The notes below the pieces were generated by a model. That model saw nothing but the letters and a program-made list of their open reading frames with translations, did not search any database and was not told the DNA's origin. Of a stretch of 64,000 bases of DNA, positions 34,942 through 44,100 are shown piece after piece. Every line of letters starts with the position of its first letter. Position 1 is the first letter of the stretch. This DNA comes from Alphaproteobacteria bacterium (GTDB taxonomy: Bacteria > Pseudomonadota > Alphaproteobacteria > GCA-016699305). The stretch spans positions 124,001-188,000 of the forward strand of contig CP064970.1 in the NCBI GenBank assembly GCA_016699305.1, in the 5' to 3' direction. The position numbers and the translations under genes are program-made.

Positions 34942-36498
34942 TTAAGGAATATGCGCAGAAATTATTGCGTTTTTCTCGGGCGGATTAACCATACCGCCTT
35001 CTCTTGCTGTGTTGGCGTTGCCATTTTCCACAAAATCATCCAAGTCCGCGCTCGTGTATCGCACGCTGTTTCCAACTTTGACATGCTTCGGGCCGGTTTT
35101 TCGCCAGCGCCAATGATCCATTAGGCGTGGGTTCACGCTCAGGTATTTGGCGGCCTGTTCGGACGTCATGAAGCGCGGCAGGTCATTGGTATTTTCGATG
35201 CACAGCAAGCCCGCAAGAGGAGCTAAGGCTGGTGGATCGACGGGAACGGCTTCAACATCGATGATCATTGGATTACTTGGTGGGGGAAGCGCTAAGAGGC
35301 ATCCAAGTTCGTCGGTGATTTTGCTGGCGGCTTCAAGCGCCGGATCGGTCGCAAGGTGTGCGTAGCGCGCCGTCGTTTGCGTTTGGGTGTGGCCGAGCAA
35401 CTTTCCGATCATGGGAAGGCTCATGCCCATTGCTACGGCGTTTGAGGCGAAGGTGTGCCGAAGATCATGAATGCGGACATCTTCAATCTCCGCCCATTTA
35501 CGGATTTTTTGCCACGTGGATTGCAAATCATAGATGGGTTCCTCCGGCTTGCTGTCAGAGCAAATCAAATACGGGTTGCCGTTCTTGTGCGGCAGATGAC
35601 GCAACAGGTCGATAGCCGTCCGACCGAGGTGAATGAACTTCGGGCCGGTTTTGGAATCCGGCAATCGGATGATCCCGCGATCAAGCAGCACATATTCCCA
35701 TTTGCAGCACCGGATCTCTCCAAGACGAGCACCGGTCAAAATCAGCAGACGGAAAGCGGCAATGGCATAAGGCGAGCAGAGCGTCGCTTCTTCCGCCATG
35801 CGAAGCGTTTCGCCCAGTCGACGCATCTCGTCGGCGGAGAGATAGCGCTCGCGTTTGACCTCCTTAAACTTTTTCAGGTGGCGGCAGGGGTTTGATCCGT
35901 CCTGACGCAGACCCCACAGCTCCGCGAGATTGAACATCTTGGAAAGCACAACCATGACTTTGTTCGCTTTGTCGGGGCTACTCGCAAGTTTGTGTTGAAG
36001 ATTGGCGATGTCCGCGCGTGTGATGCTGGCGACCTTTAGGTGGCCAAGTTCTGGGATGATGTGTTTGTTCAGGAGATGCGTGTACTGAGCGCGGGTGCTT
36101 GGCTTCAGATGATCCTTGCAATGTACATCCTGAAACCTTTGCCCCAGATTGCGCACATCTGGAGCGGCGGCAAGCGCCTGCTTATCGCCGGAGGGATCGC
36201 CGCCGCCCCGCACAATGGCCAGAGTCTTTGTTGCCTTGACGCGCGCCTGCTCGACAGTGAGGACGGGATAATGACCAAGTGTGCAACGTCTGGCTCTGGT
36301 GCCCACGCGGTATTGCAGGACGAAGATCCTCTTTCCCGATGGCATGATGCGCACACCGAAGCCCGGCAATTCATCGTCAAAGATGAAATAGTCCTTGGCC
36401 TTGATCTCGGCGGATTCCAATGTGCGTTTCGTCAGTCGTGCCACAGCGTTCGAGCCTGTCGTTATTATGGTTCTCGTCAGCCATGCGCGCCGTTTCAT
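34942..36498 (-). CDS. Tyrosine integrase with C-terminal excisionase-like HTH
   Basis: 518 residues. Order: N-terminal DUF4102-like arm-binding segment (FIFDDELPGFGVRIMPSGK), SAM-like core-binding domain, then the catalytic domain with R in TGARLGEIR, HxxR in HDLRHTFAS, H in LLGHTQ and Tyr in TTARYAHL. After the catalytic domain, at about residues 440-495, is an HTH_17/AlpA-like domain (MTSEQAAKYLSV, HWRWRKTGPKHVKVGNSVRY), usually a separate excisionase. Many relatives start MARLTKRT; here GTG at 36444 would give that start, so the true start may be 18 codons inside. It lies beside the tRNA-like site it probably uses. Confidence 0.9.
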   Translation of the reverse strand: MKRRAWLTRTIITTGSNAVARLTKRTLESAEIKAKDYFIFDDELPGFGVRIMPSGKRIFVLQYRVGTRARRCTLGHYPVLTVEQARVKATKTLAIVRGGGDPSGDKQALAAAPDVRNLGQRFQDVHCKDHLKPSTRAQYTHLLNKHIIPELGHLKVASITRADIANLQHKLASSPDKANKVMVVLSKMFNLAELWGLRQDGSNPCRHLKKFKEVKRERYLSADEMRRLGETLRMAEEATLCSPYAIAAFRLLILTGARLGEIRCCKWEYVLLDRGIIRLPDSKTGPKFIHLGRTAIDLLRHLPHKNGNPYLICSDSKPEEPIYDLQSTWQKIRKWAEIEDVRIHDLRHTFASNAVAMGMSLPMIGKLLGHTQTQTTARYAHLATDPALEAASKITDELGCLLALPPPSNPMIIDVEAVPVDPPALAPLAGLLCIENTNDLPRFMTSEQAAKYLSVNPRLMDHWRWRKTGPKHVKVGNSVRYTSADLDDFVENGNANTAREGGMVNPPEKNAIISAHIP

Positions 36499-36616
36499 GG
36501 AAGCACTGTGGAAGCAAGAGGCTTCAAACCGGTGCGTAAAGCTGATAACCAGACAGTCGCTCTATAGGTCGCTGGAAGTCAACTAACACATTGATATAGC
36601 GTAATAAAAAGCGTTT

Positions 36617-36634
36617 CTTCGCATTCCTGCGAAG
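36617..36634. promoter_or_regulatory. Perfect hairpin near attachment site
   Basis: CTTCGCA-TTCC-TGCGAAG: 7-bp stem, 4-nt loop, about 120 nt upstream of the integrase start and 12 nt before the tRNA-like tract. It could be a recombinase or excisionase arm site, or an RNA stem. Confidence 0.5.
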
Positions 36635-36645
36635 TTGTGCAAAAT

Positions 36646-36704
36646 AGGCCGAGCGCAGTTTGGTAAGGACGGGGTCGGAGGTTCGATTCCTCTCAGTAGC
36701 ACCA
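36646..36704 (+). other. tRNA-like 3' part (T-arm, acceptor strand, CCA): probable att site
   Basis: GAGCGCAGTTTGGTA (36651-36665) looks like a D-arm. A T-arm with a GGAGG/CCTCT stem and a TTCGATT loop lies at 36677-36693. A 7-nt acceptor strand CAGTAGC, an A discriminator and CCA at 36702-36704 follow. The matching 5' acceptor strand (GCTACTG) and an anticodon arm were not found upstream. It is therefore a truncated tRNA, as left at one end of an element that integrates into a tRNA 3' end. The style is nearest tRNA-Pro. Confidence 0.6.
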
Positions 36705-36833
36705 TTTTTTCAATGAGTTATCCGCATTACCTCCATGAGTTGGGCAGTCTCGGCGGGGATGAAAGAATTATGAATATATGTCATTTGTTGTTACACTCTG
36801 AGGCGTTGCTGTAGATATCTTTGGTAGGTAGCC

Positions 36834-37229
36834 ATGAAAAATTCATCCATCATCGTCTTAGGTTTAGCTTTGGCCTGTTCTGTGGCTACGTCTGCCATGG
36901 CAGCGCAGGATCGCTTGAGTGCCGAGCGCGGCTCATTGCAGCGTCAATGGGATAGAATACAGCCTCAATCTCAGGTGCTCCACGCTGAGCAGGATGATGT
37001 TGCAGTCGGGGGTGCCACGTCTCTGGGCGCCGGGCGTACGTCCATAGGCAGAAGCGGGACGCCGCTGGCTGCGGGAGGGAGTCCGCTTGGAATGCGGGGC
37101 AGTCCTCTGGGTACGGCGCAATCTAATCTGGGTTATGGTGGTTCTCGGGTGCAAAATCCAGGCGGCGTGCTTAGTTCGCAGACAGCACCGCTCAGCAGTT
37201 ATCAAAACGGCCTACAGATTGCTCGCTAA
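36834..37229 (+). CDS. Small exported protein with Gly-Pro-Leu repeats
   Basis: 131 residues; signal peptide with AMA/A cleavage near residue 23 (LALACSVATSAMA). The mature part contains a run of short repeats such as GTPLAAGGSPLGMRGSPLG. There is no catalytic motif and it is probably disordered. TAGGT precedes the ATG. It is convergent with the HlyD gene and is the first gene outside the element. Function unknown. Confidence 0.65.
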   Translation: MKNSSIIVLGLALACSVATSAMAAQDRLSAERGSLQRQWDRIQPQSQVLHAEQDDVAVGGATSLGAGRTSIGRSGTPLAAGGSPLGMRGSPLGTAQSNLGYGGSRVQNPGGVLSSQTAPLSSYQNGLQIAR

Positions 37230-37427
37230 TGCTGTGAGACGCTCGCTCTCGTTCATGACCTTGTAGGCCCCGCAGTATTTCCGGTTTGTAAGACGTATTT
37301 TCGGGGCTATGCTGCTGTTCTTCCGCGCACACTACGTCTTGCGTTTGATGGTTTTGGCTGGATGAACGCGGTCTGCAATGCAGTTTCGGTCGGCCTGATA
37401 TCTGCATTCCGCATTTTGCCACAGCGC

Positions 37428-38855
37428 CTATCTTTCCCTCAAGCTTTCATGCCCATATTGTAAGAGTGGGCTAAGGAAGTATTCGATCACGCGGCGTTTG
37501 CCGGTTTTGATCTCCACTGTCACGGCCATGCCGGGGCCAAGATGCACCTGTGTGCCATCGACCAGGATCGTAGAGCGTTCCATTCGGACGCGGGCGGTAT
37601 AGATGAGGCCGCGTTTCTCGTCATTGATGGCATCGTGCGAGACGGAAAGCACCTTGGCATGAAGGGTGCCGTATTTGGTGTAGGGAAAAGTTTCGATCTT
37701 AATCTCGGCGTTCTGATTGGCTCTGACGAATCCGATATCCTTATTCTCGACGAAGGCTTCGATTTCCAAAGCGTCGTCGCGCGGCACGACGACCATCAAC
37801 GCCTGGGCCGGCGTGACGACGCCTCCCACGGTATGCACCGCCAATTGCTGAACTGTGCCTTCCACCGGCGCGGTCAGAGTCATCAATTTGCCGCGCGTGT
37901 CGGCTTTGAGCAATTCTTGCTCGGTCGCTGCGGCTTTTTGCATGCCGTCATTCAGGCTGTCCAGATGCGTGCGGCGTGTCTCGGCGGTAAGCTGGGATTT
38001 TTGTCCCTCGGCCTCACGCAAAGCGGCCTCGATCTCGTTCAGGCGACTGCGCTGCGCGGCCAGATCCGACTCCTGTTCGATATGGGCCTGTTGCTTTTCT
38101 AGATAGGCATGCTTGGATACCGCGCTGCGTTCCAGTAACTCCTTAAAGTCCTGGGCGCGCTGGCGCGCGAGGGGAGCCGTTTGCTCTAATTTATGCACCA
38201 GTTCCCGAGTTGATTCCAACTCCGCCTGACGCTGCGCAATGGAGGCATCCATGCGTTCCAGTTTGGCCAGATACTCGCCATGCTGGCCCGATAGCCAGGA
38301 CAGCGCCTCTTGCCAGCGTGATTCATCCAAATGAGCTGGCCGTTGTGGCAGTTCCAGCTTGCCTGAATCCAGCGCCGCCAGCATGGCTTTCGAACGCGCG
38401 GCCTGCAATTGGGAGAAACCCAAATCGCCCGTTAGGCGGTCACGGTCTGCCTGGGCGTTTGTGGCATCCAACTCGATCAGCACATCTCCGGCTTTGACAG
38501 ATTGCCCATCATGAACATGGATTGCCTTAACCGTGGCGGTTTCGATCGGCTGGATGGTCTTGGTGCGGTCTCCTGGCACGATGCGTCCTTGGGCGGTGGC
38601 CACCATGTCAATCTGTCCGAATGTCGCCCATAGCACAGCCAACAAGGCAAAGCTCATGATAAGCCACATCGCCATGCGCGGCGCAGGGGATGGCGGCGTT
38701 TCCTGCAACGCCAACGCAGCGGGTAGAAATTGCGCTTCATGCGGCAAACGCGCCGGGCTATCCAGCTCTTGCCGATGCCGCCAAGCGTGACGTAGCACCG
38801 CCGCATAGCGCTTCCACAAATCCCCCCAAGCCTTGCTGTGTAATGTCCAGGTCAT
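37428..38855 (-). CDS. Type I secretion adaptor, HlyD family
   Basis: 475 residues: a cytoplasmic N-terminus, one membrane helix (about residues 60-82, MWLIMSFALLAVLWATFG), a lipoyl half-motif (IHVHDGQSVKAGDVLIELD), a long coiled coil, the second lipoyl half (APVEGTVQQLAVHTVGGVV) and a C-terminal beta domain. It links the ABC exporter to a TolC-type channel. It starts 6 nt after the exporter gene and is the last gene of the secretion operon. No TolC gene for this system is in the window. Confidence 0.92.
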   Translation of the reverse strand: MTWTLHSKAWGDLWKRYAAVLRHAWRHRQELDSPARLPHEAQFLPAALALQETPPSPAPRMAMWLIMSFALLAVLWATFGQIDMVATAQGRIVPGDRTKTIQPIETATVKAIHVHDGQSVKAGDVLIELDATNAQADRDRLTGDLGFSQLQAARSKAMLAALDSGKLELPQRPAHLDESRWQEALSWLSGQHGEYLAKLERMDASIAQRQAELESTRELVHKLEQTAPLARQRAQDFKELLERSAVSKHAYLEKQQAHIEQESDLAAQRSRLNEIEAALREAEGQKSQLTAETRRTHLDSLNDGMQKAAATEQELLKADTRGKLMTLTAPVEGTVQQLAVHTVGGVVTPAQALMVVVPRDDALEIEAFVENKDIGFVRANQNAEIKIETFPYTKYGTLHAKVLSVSHDAINDEKRGLIYTARVRMERSTILVDGTQVHLGPGMAVTVEIKTGKRRVIEYFLSPLLQYGHESLRER

Positions 38856-38861
38856 GGCGGC

Positions 38862-41024
38862 CTATCCCTGCTGCAATCGGTGCAGCCGTGCATAATGTCC
38901 GGCTTGACGCTGCATCAATTCGGCATGTGCCCCAGCTTCGACGATGCGGCCCCGGTCCAGCACAATGATCCGATTGGCGTCCCGCACAGCGGACAAACGA
39001 TGCGCGATGATGATCACCGTACGGCCCTGGCAAATGACTTTCATATTGTTTTGAATCACGCGCTCGGATTCATAGTCCAACGCGCTGGTGGCCTCATCAA
39101 AGATCAGGACACGCGGATTGGTCATCAACGCGCGGGCGATGGCGATACGCTGACGCTGTCCACCCGAAAGGGTCGCGCCATGCTCGCCCACCATCGTGTC
39201 ATAGGCTTCGGGAAGCTCCAGGATGAACTCATGCGCACCCGCCATCTTGGCGGCGCGCATCACGGCTTCGAGCGGCGCTCCTGGATCGGACAAAGCGATA
39301 TTGTCGCGGATCGATCGGTTGAACAGCACATTTTCTTGCAAGACCACGCCGATCTGCCGCCGCAGTGACGATGAATCGGCCAGAGCCAGATCCATCCCAT
39401 CGATCAGCACGCGCCCACGTTCAGGCACATACAGCCGTTGCACCAATTTGGTCAGCGTGCTTTTACCCGACCCCGAACGACCAACGATGCCCAGTATCTC
39501 ACCCGGTTGAATAACCAGTTCGATCCCGCACAACACTTCTGGCCCATCCGGGCGATAGCGAAAGGTCACATGATCCAGTTCGATCCGCCCCTTCAGTGCC
39601 GGAAGGCTGCTTTTCGCCCCCGCCGTCTCTCGATGCGTGTTCAGGATATCGCCCAGGCGCTGCATGGAGATACCGACCTGCTGGAAATCCGTCCATAACT
39701 GCGCCAAGCGCATCACGGGCTGCGCCACTTGTCCTGCCAGCATGTTAAAGGCAATTAGCTGGCCGACCGTCAGATGGCCTTCCATCACCAATCGTGCCCC
39801 GACATACAGCGTTGCCACCGTCACCAGTTTTCCGATCAACGAAACGCCATTGCTGGCGAAGTTACCCAAAGCAGTGGTGCGGAAGCTGGAGGACACATAG
39901 GCCGCCAATTGGTTATCCCATTTGCGCGTCCATTGCGGCTCGACCGCCATGGCCTTGACCGTATCAATGCCGCTGATGGTTTCGACCAAAAAGGCTTGGT
40001 TCTCGGCACCACGATTAAATTTCTCGTCCAGTCTCGCGCGCAATAAAGGGGTAACGAAAGCCGACAAAATGCCATAGCACGGCAAGGACAACACCACGAT
40101 CAAGGTCAGCCAGCCGCTGTAGCACAGCATTACCGCGATAAAAACCACCGAGAACAGCAGATCAAGGACCAAGGTAATGGCGTTGCCCGTTAGGAAAGAG
40201 CGGATATTCTCCAACTCCCGTACACGCGCAACGGAATCGCCCACGCGCCGCGCCTGAAAATAGGCCAAGGGCAAGCCCAGCAAATGGCGAAACAGCCGTC
40301 CCCCCAATTCCACATCAATGCGGCTGGAGGTATGGGCAAAGATATAACCACGCAGGGTATTCAACGTGACCTCGAACAGCACCACCACGCCAAGCCCTAC
40401 GGCGATCACATCCAGAGTCGTCATGCCTCGATGCACCAGAACTTTATCCATCACCACTTGAAAAAACAGAGGCGTGATAAGCGCGAAGATTTGCAGCACA
40501 AAACTGACCAGAAGAACCTCACCCAGCAAACGGCGATATTTGACAACGGCGGGGATGAACCATGAGAAATCAAATTTTGCCATCTCTCCCGCCAGCGAAG
40601 CGCGCGAGGTGAATAGAATCAATTCCCCCGTCCAGCGCGCATCAAGTTCTGCGCGGCTCACCGACTGAGGGCGACCAACAGCAGGATCCTGGATCAACAC
40701 TTGATCCTCTTGTGCGCGCGCCACGATAAAGAATCCGCCCGCCCGATCTACGGCGATAGCGGGCAGCGGCGCGCGATCTAAACGTTCGATCTGCGTGCGC
40801 GTCAGCTTGGCATGCAGGCCCAATTGCTTGGCCGCCAAAAGAATCTCGGCTTGACCCAGCCTATGACCGTCAGATGCATGCTCATGAAGGATTTGATCGG
40901 GATCCGCCGCTACGCCGTGAAAGCGCGTCATCATCACAAGGCATGCCAGCCCCGAATCCACCACCGCCCCCGCAGTAGCTGCAGGATTGATTGTTGGTTT
41001 CTTGACGGAATCTTGCTCGGACAT
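38862..41024 (-). CDS. Type I secretion ABC exporter, HlyB family, with degenerate C39 domain
   Basis: 720 residues: an N-terminal C39 peptidase-like domain (1-130), a membrane domain with about six helices, then an ATPase domain with Walker A GIVGRSGSGKST, signature LSGGQRQR, Walker B VLIFDEATSALD and the H-loop in IIIAHRLS. In active C39 peptidases the catalytic Cys lies in a DCG-type motif; here the corresponding motif is DSG (S24), so the domain is likely a substrate-binding, non-cleaving one as in HlyB. That fits export of an unprocessed RTX substrate, coded upstream. Confidence 0.93.
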   Translation of the reverse strand: MSEQDSVKKPTINPAATAGAVVDSGLACLVMMTRFHGVAADPDQILHEHASDGHRLGQAEILLAAKQLGLHAKLTRTQIERLDRAPLPAIAVDRAGGFFIVARAQEDQVLIQDPAVGRPQSVSRAELDARWTGELILFTSRASLAGEMAKFDFSWFIPAVVKYRRLLGEVLLVSFVLQIFALITPLFFQVVMDKVLVHRGMTTLDVIAVGLGVVVLFEVTLNTLRGYIFAHTSSRIDVELGGRLFRHLLGLPLAYFQARRVGDSVARVRELENIRSFLTGNAITLVLDLLFSVVFIAVMLCYSGWLTLIVVLSLPCYGILSAFVTPLLRARLDEKFNRGAENQAFLVETISGIDTVKAMAVEPQWTRKWDNQLAAYVSSSFRTTALGNFASNGVSLIGKLVTVATLYVGARLVMEGHLTVGQLIAFNMLAGQVAQPVMRLAQLWTDFQQVGISMQRLGDILNTHRETAGAKSSLPALKGRIELDHVTFRYRPDGPEVLCGIELVIQPGEILGIVGRSGSGKSTLTKLVQRLYVPERGRVLIDGMDLALADSSSLRRQIGVVLQENVLFNRSIRDNIALSDPGAPLEAVMRAAKMAGAHEFILELPEAYDTMVGEHGATLSGGQRQRIAIARALMTNPRVLIFDEATSALDYESERVIQNNMKVICQGRTVIIIAHRLSAVRDANRIIVLDRGRIVEAGAHAELMQRQAGHYARLHRLQQG

Positions 41025-41135
41025 GCCTGTGCTCGTATCAAATAGAAAGAGGTATATTATTTCATAATCGTTTTAATATTTCGTGACCAACGCCACCGAA
41101 ACACACTATAAGTCACGAAATACTCTACCCATTTA

Positions 41136-41160
41136 GGGGGGGGGCAAACGAAGCCCCCCC
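41136..41160 (-). terminator. GC-rich hairpin between RTX and exporter genes
   Basis: An 8-bp G/C stem (GGGGGGGC/GCCCCCCC) with a 7-nt loop lies in the 151-nt gap after the RTX stop. There is no T run on the minus strand, so it may be an attenuator or mRNA-stabilising stem that gives more RTX than exporter transcript. Confidence 0.5.
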
Positions 41161-41175
41161 ATTCCAACCCCCTAC

Positions 41176-44100
41176 TTACGCCCAATTCGCGGCGATCACG
41201 CTGGCTAACGCCGCTTGGTAATTGCCGGGCAAGGTCGTCTGACCCATCACGGGTGGCGTGAAGCCCGCCATAGCGCTAACCAGATTCTCGACTTGGCTGT
41301 CCAGCAGAGTCTTGGCGTTAGAGGATTTGATCTGCTCGACATGATAGGCCTTGCCTGAATACCAGTTGCTGACAGTGACCTTATCCGCAGTGCCGATTAA
41401 GCTGACTTCCAGATTGTTCCCCACATGACGGAACCAGATTTGATCGCTGTTTGCTCCCGACAAAAAGGACAGAACATCCACATTGCCCGTGGTAGCGTCA
41501 TTTTCCGTTAGAATGTCCGAGCCATCTCCTGCGGCAAAGTTATAAGTGTCATTACCCGAACCGCCCGTGAGCTGATCATTATCAGCATTACCAACCATAA
41601 TGTCATTTCCAGCCCCGCCGCTGATGATGTCATTCCCAGCCCCGCCACGCAGCACATCAGCCCCTGTGCCGCCGAAAAGACGATCATTGCCGTTCTCGGC
41701 CCACATTTCGTCATTGCCCGATCCACCGGCCAGCATATCGTCGCCCTCGCCGCCGACCAGCTTATCGTTGCCGCCATTGCCAAAGATCTGATCATTGCCG
41801 CCATAAGTGCGGATGGTTTCCGCCTCGGCATCGCCCCAATAGATATCCGCCGCCGTGTTCGTCGTAGCCGTGCCCAAGGTGATATTCGTGCCGTAATTGC
41901 CACCCCACACCCAAGAGTCATAGGCGTAAAGACCCGCATAAGACCCATCATCGAATTGCAGCCAATCGATCGGACGATAAGCCGAATACTGATATTTCAG
42001 CAGCACATCATCGGCCGCGTTCAGCTTGATCAACACGTCATTCGTGGCTCCGGTCACCGAGAATCGTAGCGCATCGGTATCGGCCAGCCCTTGGATCAAC
42101 AGCGTGTCCGTCCCCGCGCCGCCACCGCTGGCGTCATCGAGCACATCATGACCGTAACCGGCGGCAAAGACATATTTGTCATCGCCCAGACCGCCATAGA
42201 GGACGTCGGACCCAGCCTCGCCATAAAGCTGGTCATTGCCATCATTGCCCTGAATTTGGTCATCGCCCGCCCCGCCATACAAGGCGTCGGCATCTCCCTC
42301 GCCATAGATTCGATCATTGCCAGCGCCGCCCCATATGTGGTCAAGCCCTGCGCCACCACGGATCGCATCATTCCCTGCATCACCGTTCAACTGATCCGCG
42401 CCGTCTTCGCCATAGAGCGTATCATCGCCATCGCCGCCCCAAGCTTTGTCGTTGCCGGTGCCGCCTTGGATAAGGTCCACCCCGGCATCGCCGTTTAGTT
42501 GATCGTCGCCGTCTTGACCATAGAGCTTGTCATCGCCGAGGCCGCCCCAAGCTTTGTCGTTGCCGGTGCCGCCTTGGATAAGGTCCACCCCGGCATCGCC
42601 GTTTAGTTGATCGTCGCCGTCTTCGCCATAGAGCGTATCATCACCATCGCCGCCCCAAGCCGAGTCATTGCCGATGCCGCCTTGGATAAGGTCCACCCCG
42701 GCATCGCCGTTTAATTGATCGTCGCCGTCTTCGCCATAGAGCTTATCATCGCCGGTACCGCCCCAAGCTTTGTCGTTGCCGGTGCCGCCTTGGATAAGGT
42801 CTAACCCGGCATCGCCGTTCAACTGATCCGCGCCGTCCTCGCCAGAGAGCGTATCATCACCATCGCCGCCCCAAGCTTTGTCGTTGCCGGTGCCGCCTTG
42901 GATAAGGTCCACCCCGGCATCGCCGTTTAATTGATCGTCGCCGTCTTGGCCATAGAGCTTATCATCGCCGAGGCCACCCCAAGCTTTGTCGTTGCCGGTG
43001 CCGCCTTGGATAAGGTCTAACCCGGCATCGCCGTTTAATTGATCGTCGCCGTCTTGGCCATAGAGCTTATCATCGCCATCGCCGCCCCAAGCGTTGTCGT
43101 TGCCTTCTCCACCGGAAACTCCGTCATTTCCATCACTGCCCCAGCATGTATCGTTGCCGTTGCCGCCGGATATCCCGTCATTCCCCGCTTCGCCGTTCAG
43201 CTGATCATCGCCATCGCCGCCCGAAATTGAATCATTCCCATCACCACCCCAAGCTTTATCATTGCCGGCCTTACCTTCAAGATTGTCATCCCCAGCATCG
43301 CCGAATAGCTGGTCATTGCCATTGTCACCTGAAATCATGTCATCCCCAGCATTGCCGTAAAGCTGGTCATTGCCATTGTCACCTGAAATCATGTCATCCC
43401 CAGCATTGCCGTAAAGCTGATCATCGCCGTCTTCGCCAAACAGCCTGTCATCGCCATCGCCGCCCCATGCTTTGTCATTGCCCACGCCGCCGAATATCCA
43501 ATCATTCCCGGCATCGCCGTTTAGTTGATCGGCACCGTCTTCGCCATTGAGCGTATCATCCCCGTCTCCGCCCAATATTTTGTCATTGCCGGCACCCCCT
43601 AACACAGAATCGTTACCTTCCCCCGCATCGATCACATCATCCGTCGCCGCACCTACAATGCCTGTTATATTGTCATCCCAATCCGTCCCGAACGTTTTCA
43701 TTGAAAGTCCCGCCAGGGATATCATCTGTCCGTTTGACAACTTGATATAGTCTAACCGATTGCTTACAGCATGATAGAACTGACCCATCACCGTAATCAG
43801 ATCAAGCCCCGCGATCACAATCGCCAGGTTCTGGTTGCCATCATGGTAATAGGACACCTGCGCTGCCGTAATGCCGGCCGGAGCCAGCAACACATCCTGC
43901 AGATCGTTGCCCTCCTCATAAATGCGGTCATAGCCGGACGAGGCAACATAGATGTCATTGCCGACCCCACCTTCCAACACATCCGTCCCAATGCCGCCGT
44001 CTAATTTATCATCAGACATGCCGCCATATAAAGAATCATCCCCGCCGTAGCCATATAAAGCCATCTTAAAAGTAGGAGAAGTCCAGGTAAAGTCGTGTCC

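Larger units (their letters stand above)
1..36704. mobile_element. Prophage with defence and metal-resistance cargo; left end outside window
   Basis: A continuous block holds terminase, head, tail and lysis genes (about 0.15-24.9 kb), then cargo genes, a tyrosine integrase (34.9-36.5 kb) and a tRNA-like 3' end at 36646-36704. Housekeeping-type genes begin further right. Seen: the gene content and the integrase next to the tRNA-like end. Inferred: that morphogenesis genes, metal operon and integrase belong to one element, because no second integrase or second tRNA-like sequence was noticed between them. Early, replication and repressor genes and the other attachment site must lie left of the window if the prophage is complete. 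Two stacked elements remain possible. Confidence 0.7.
36499..36833. other. Intergenic attachment region between integrase and 36834 gene
   Basis: No protein gene was seen. It holds a perfect hairpin at 36617-36634, a tRNA-like 3' end at 36646-36704 followed by six T, and the upstream region of the next gene including its ribosome site (TAGGT). This is consistent with an element end and attachment core. Confidence 0.6.

Noticed and set aside
36640..36704. Intact tRNA gene
   Set aside because: T-arm and CCA present, but no matching 5' acceptor strand or anticodon arm within 110 nt upstream.
38862..41024. Active peptidase in the T1SS exporter
   Set aside because: The Cys of the C39 motif is replaced by Ser (DSG), so processing is unlikely.
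42091..42498. Plus-strand frames inside the RTX array
   Set aside because: Products are repeats of repeat codons read antisense; no independent start.
42433..43088. CRISPR array
   Set aside because: Repeats are contiguous 108-bp coding units without spacers and encode RTX nonamers.
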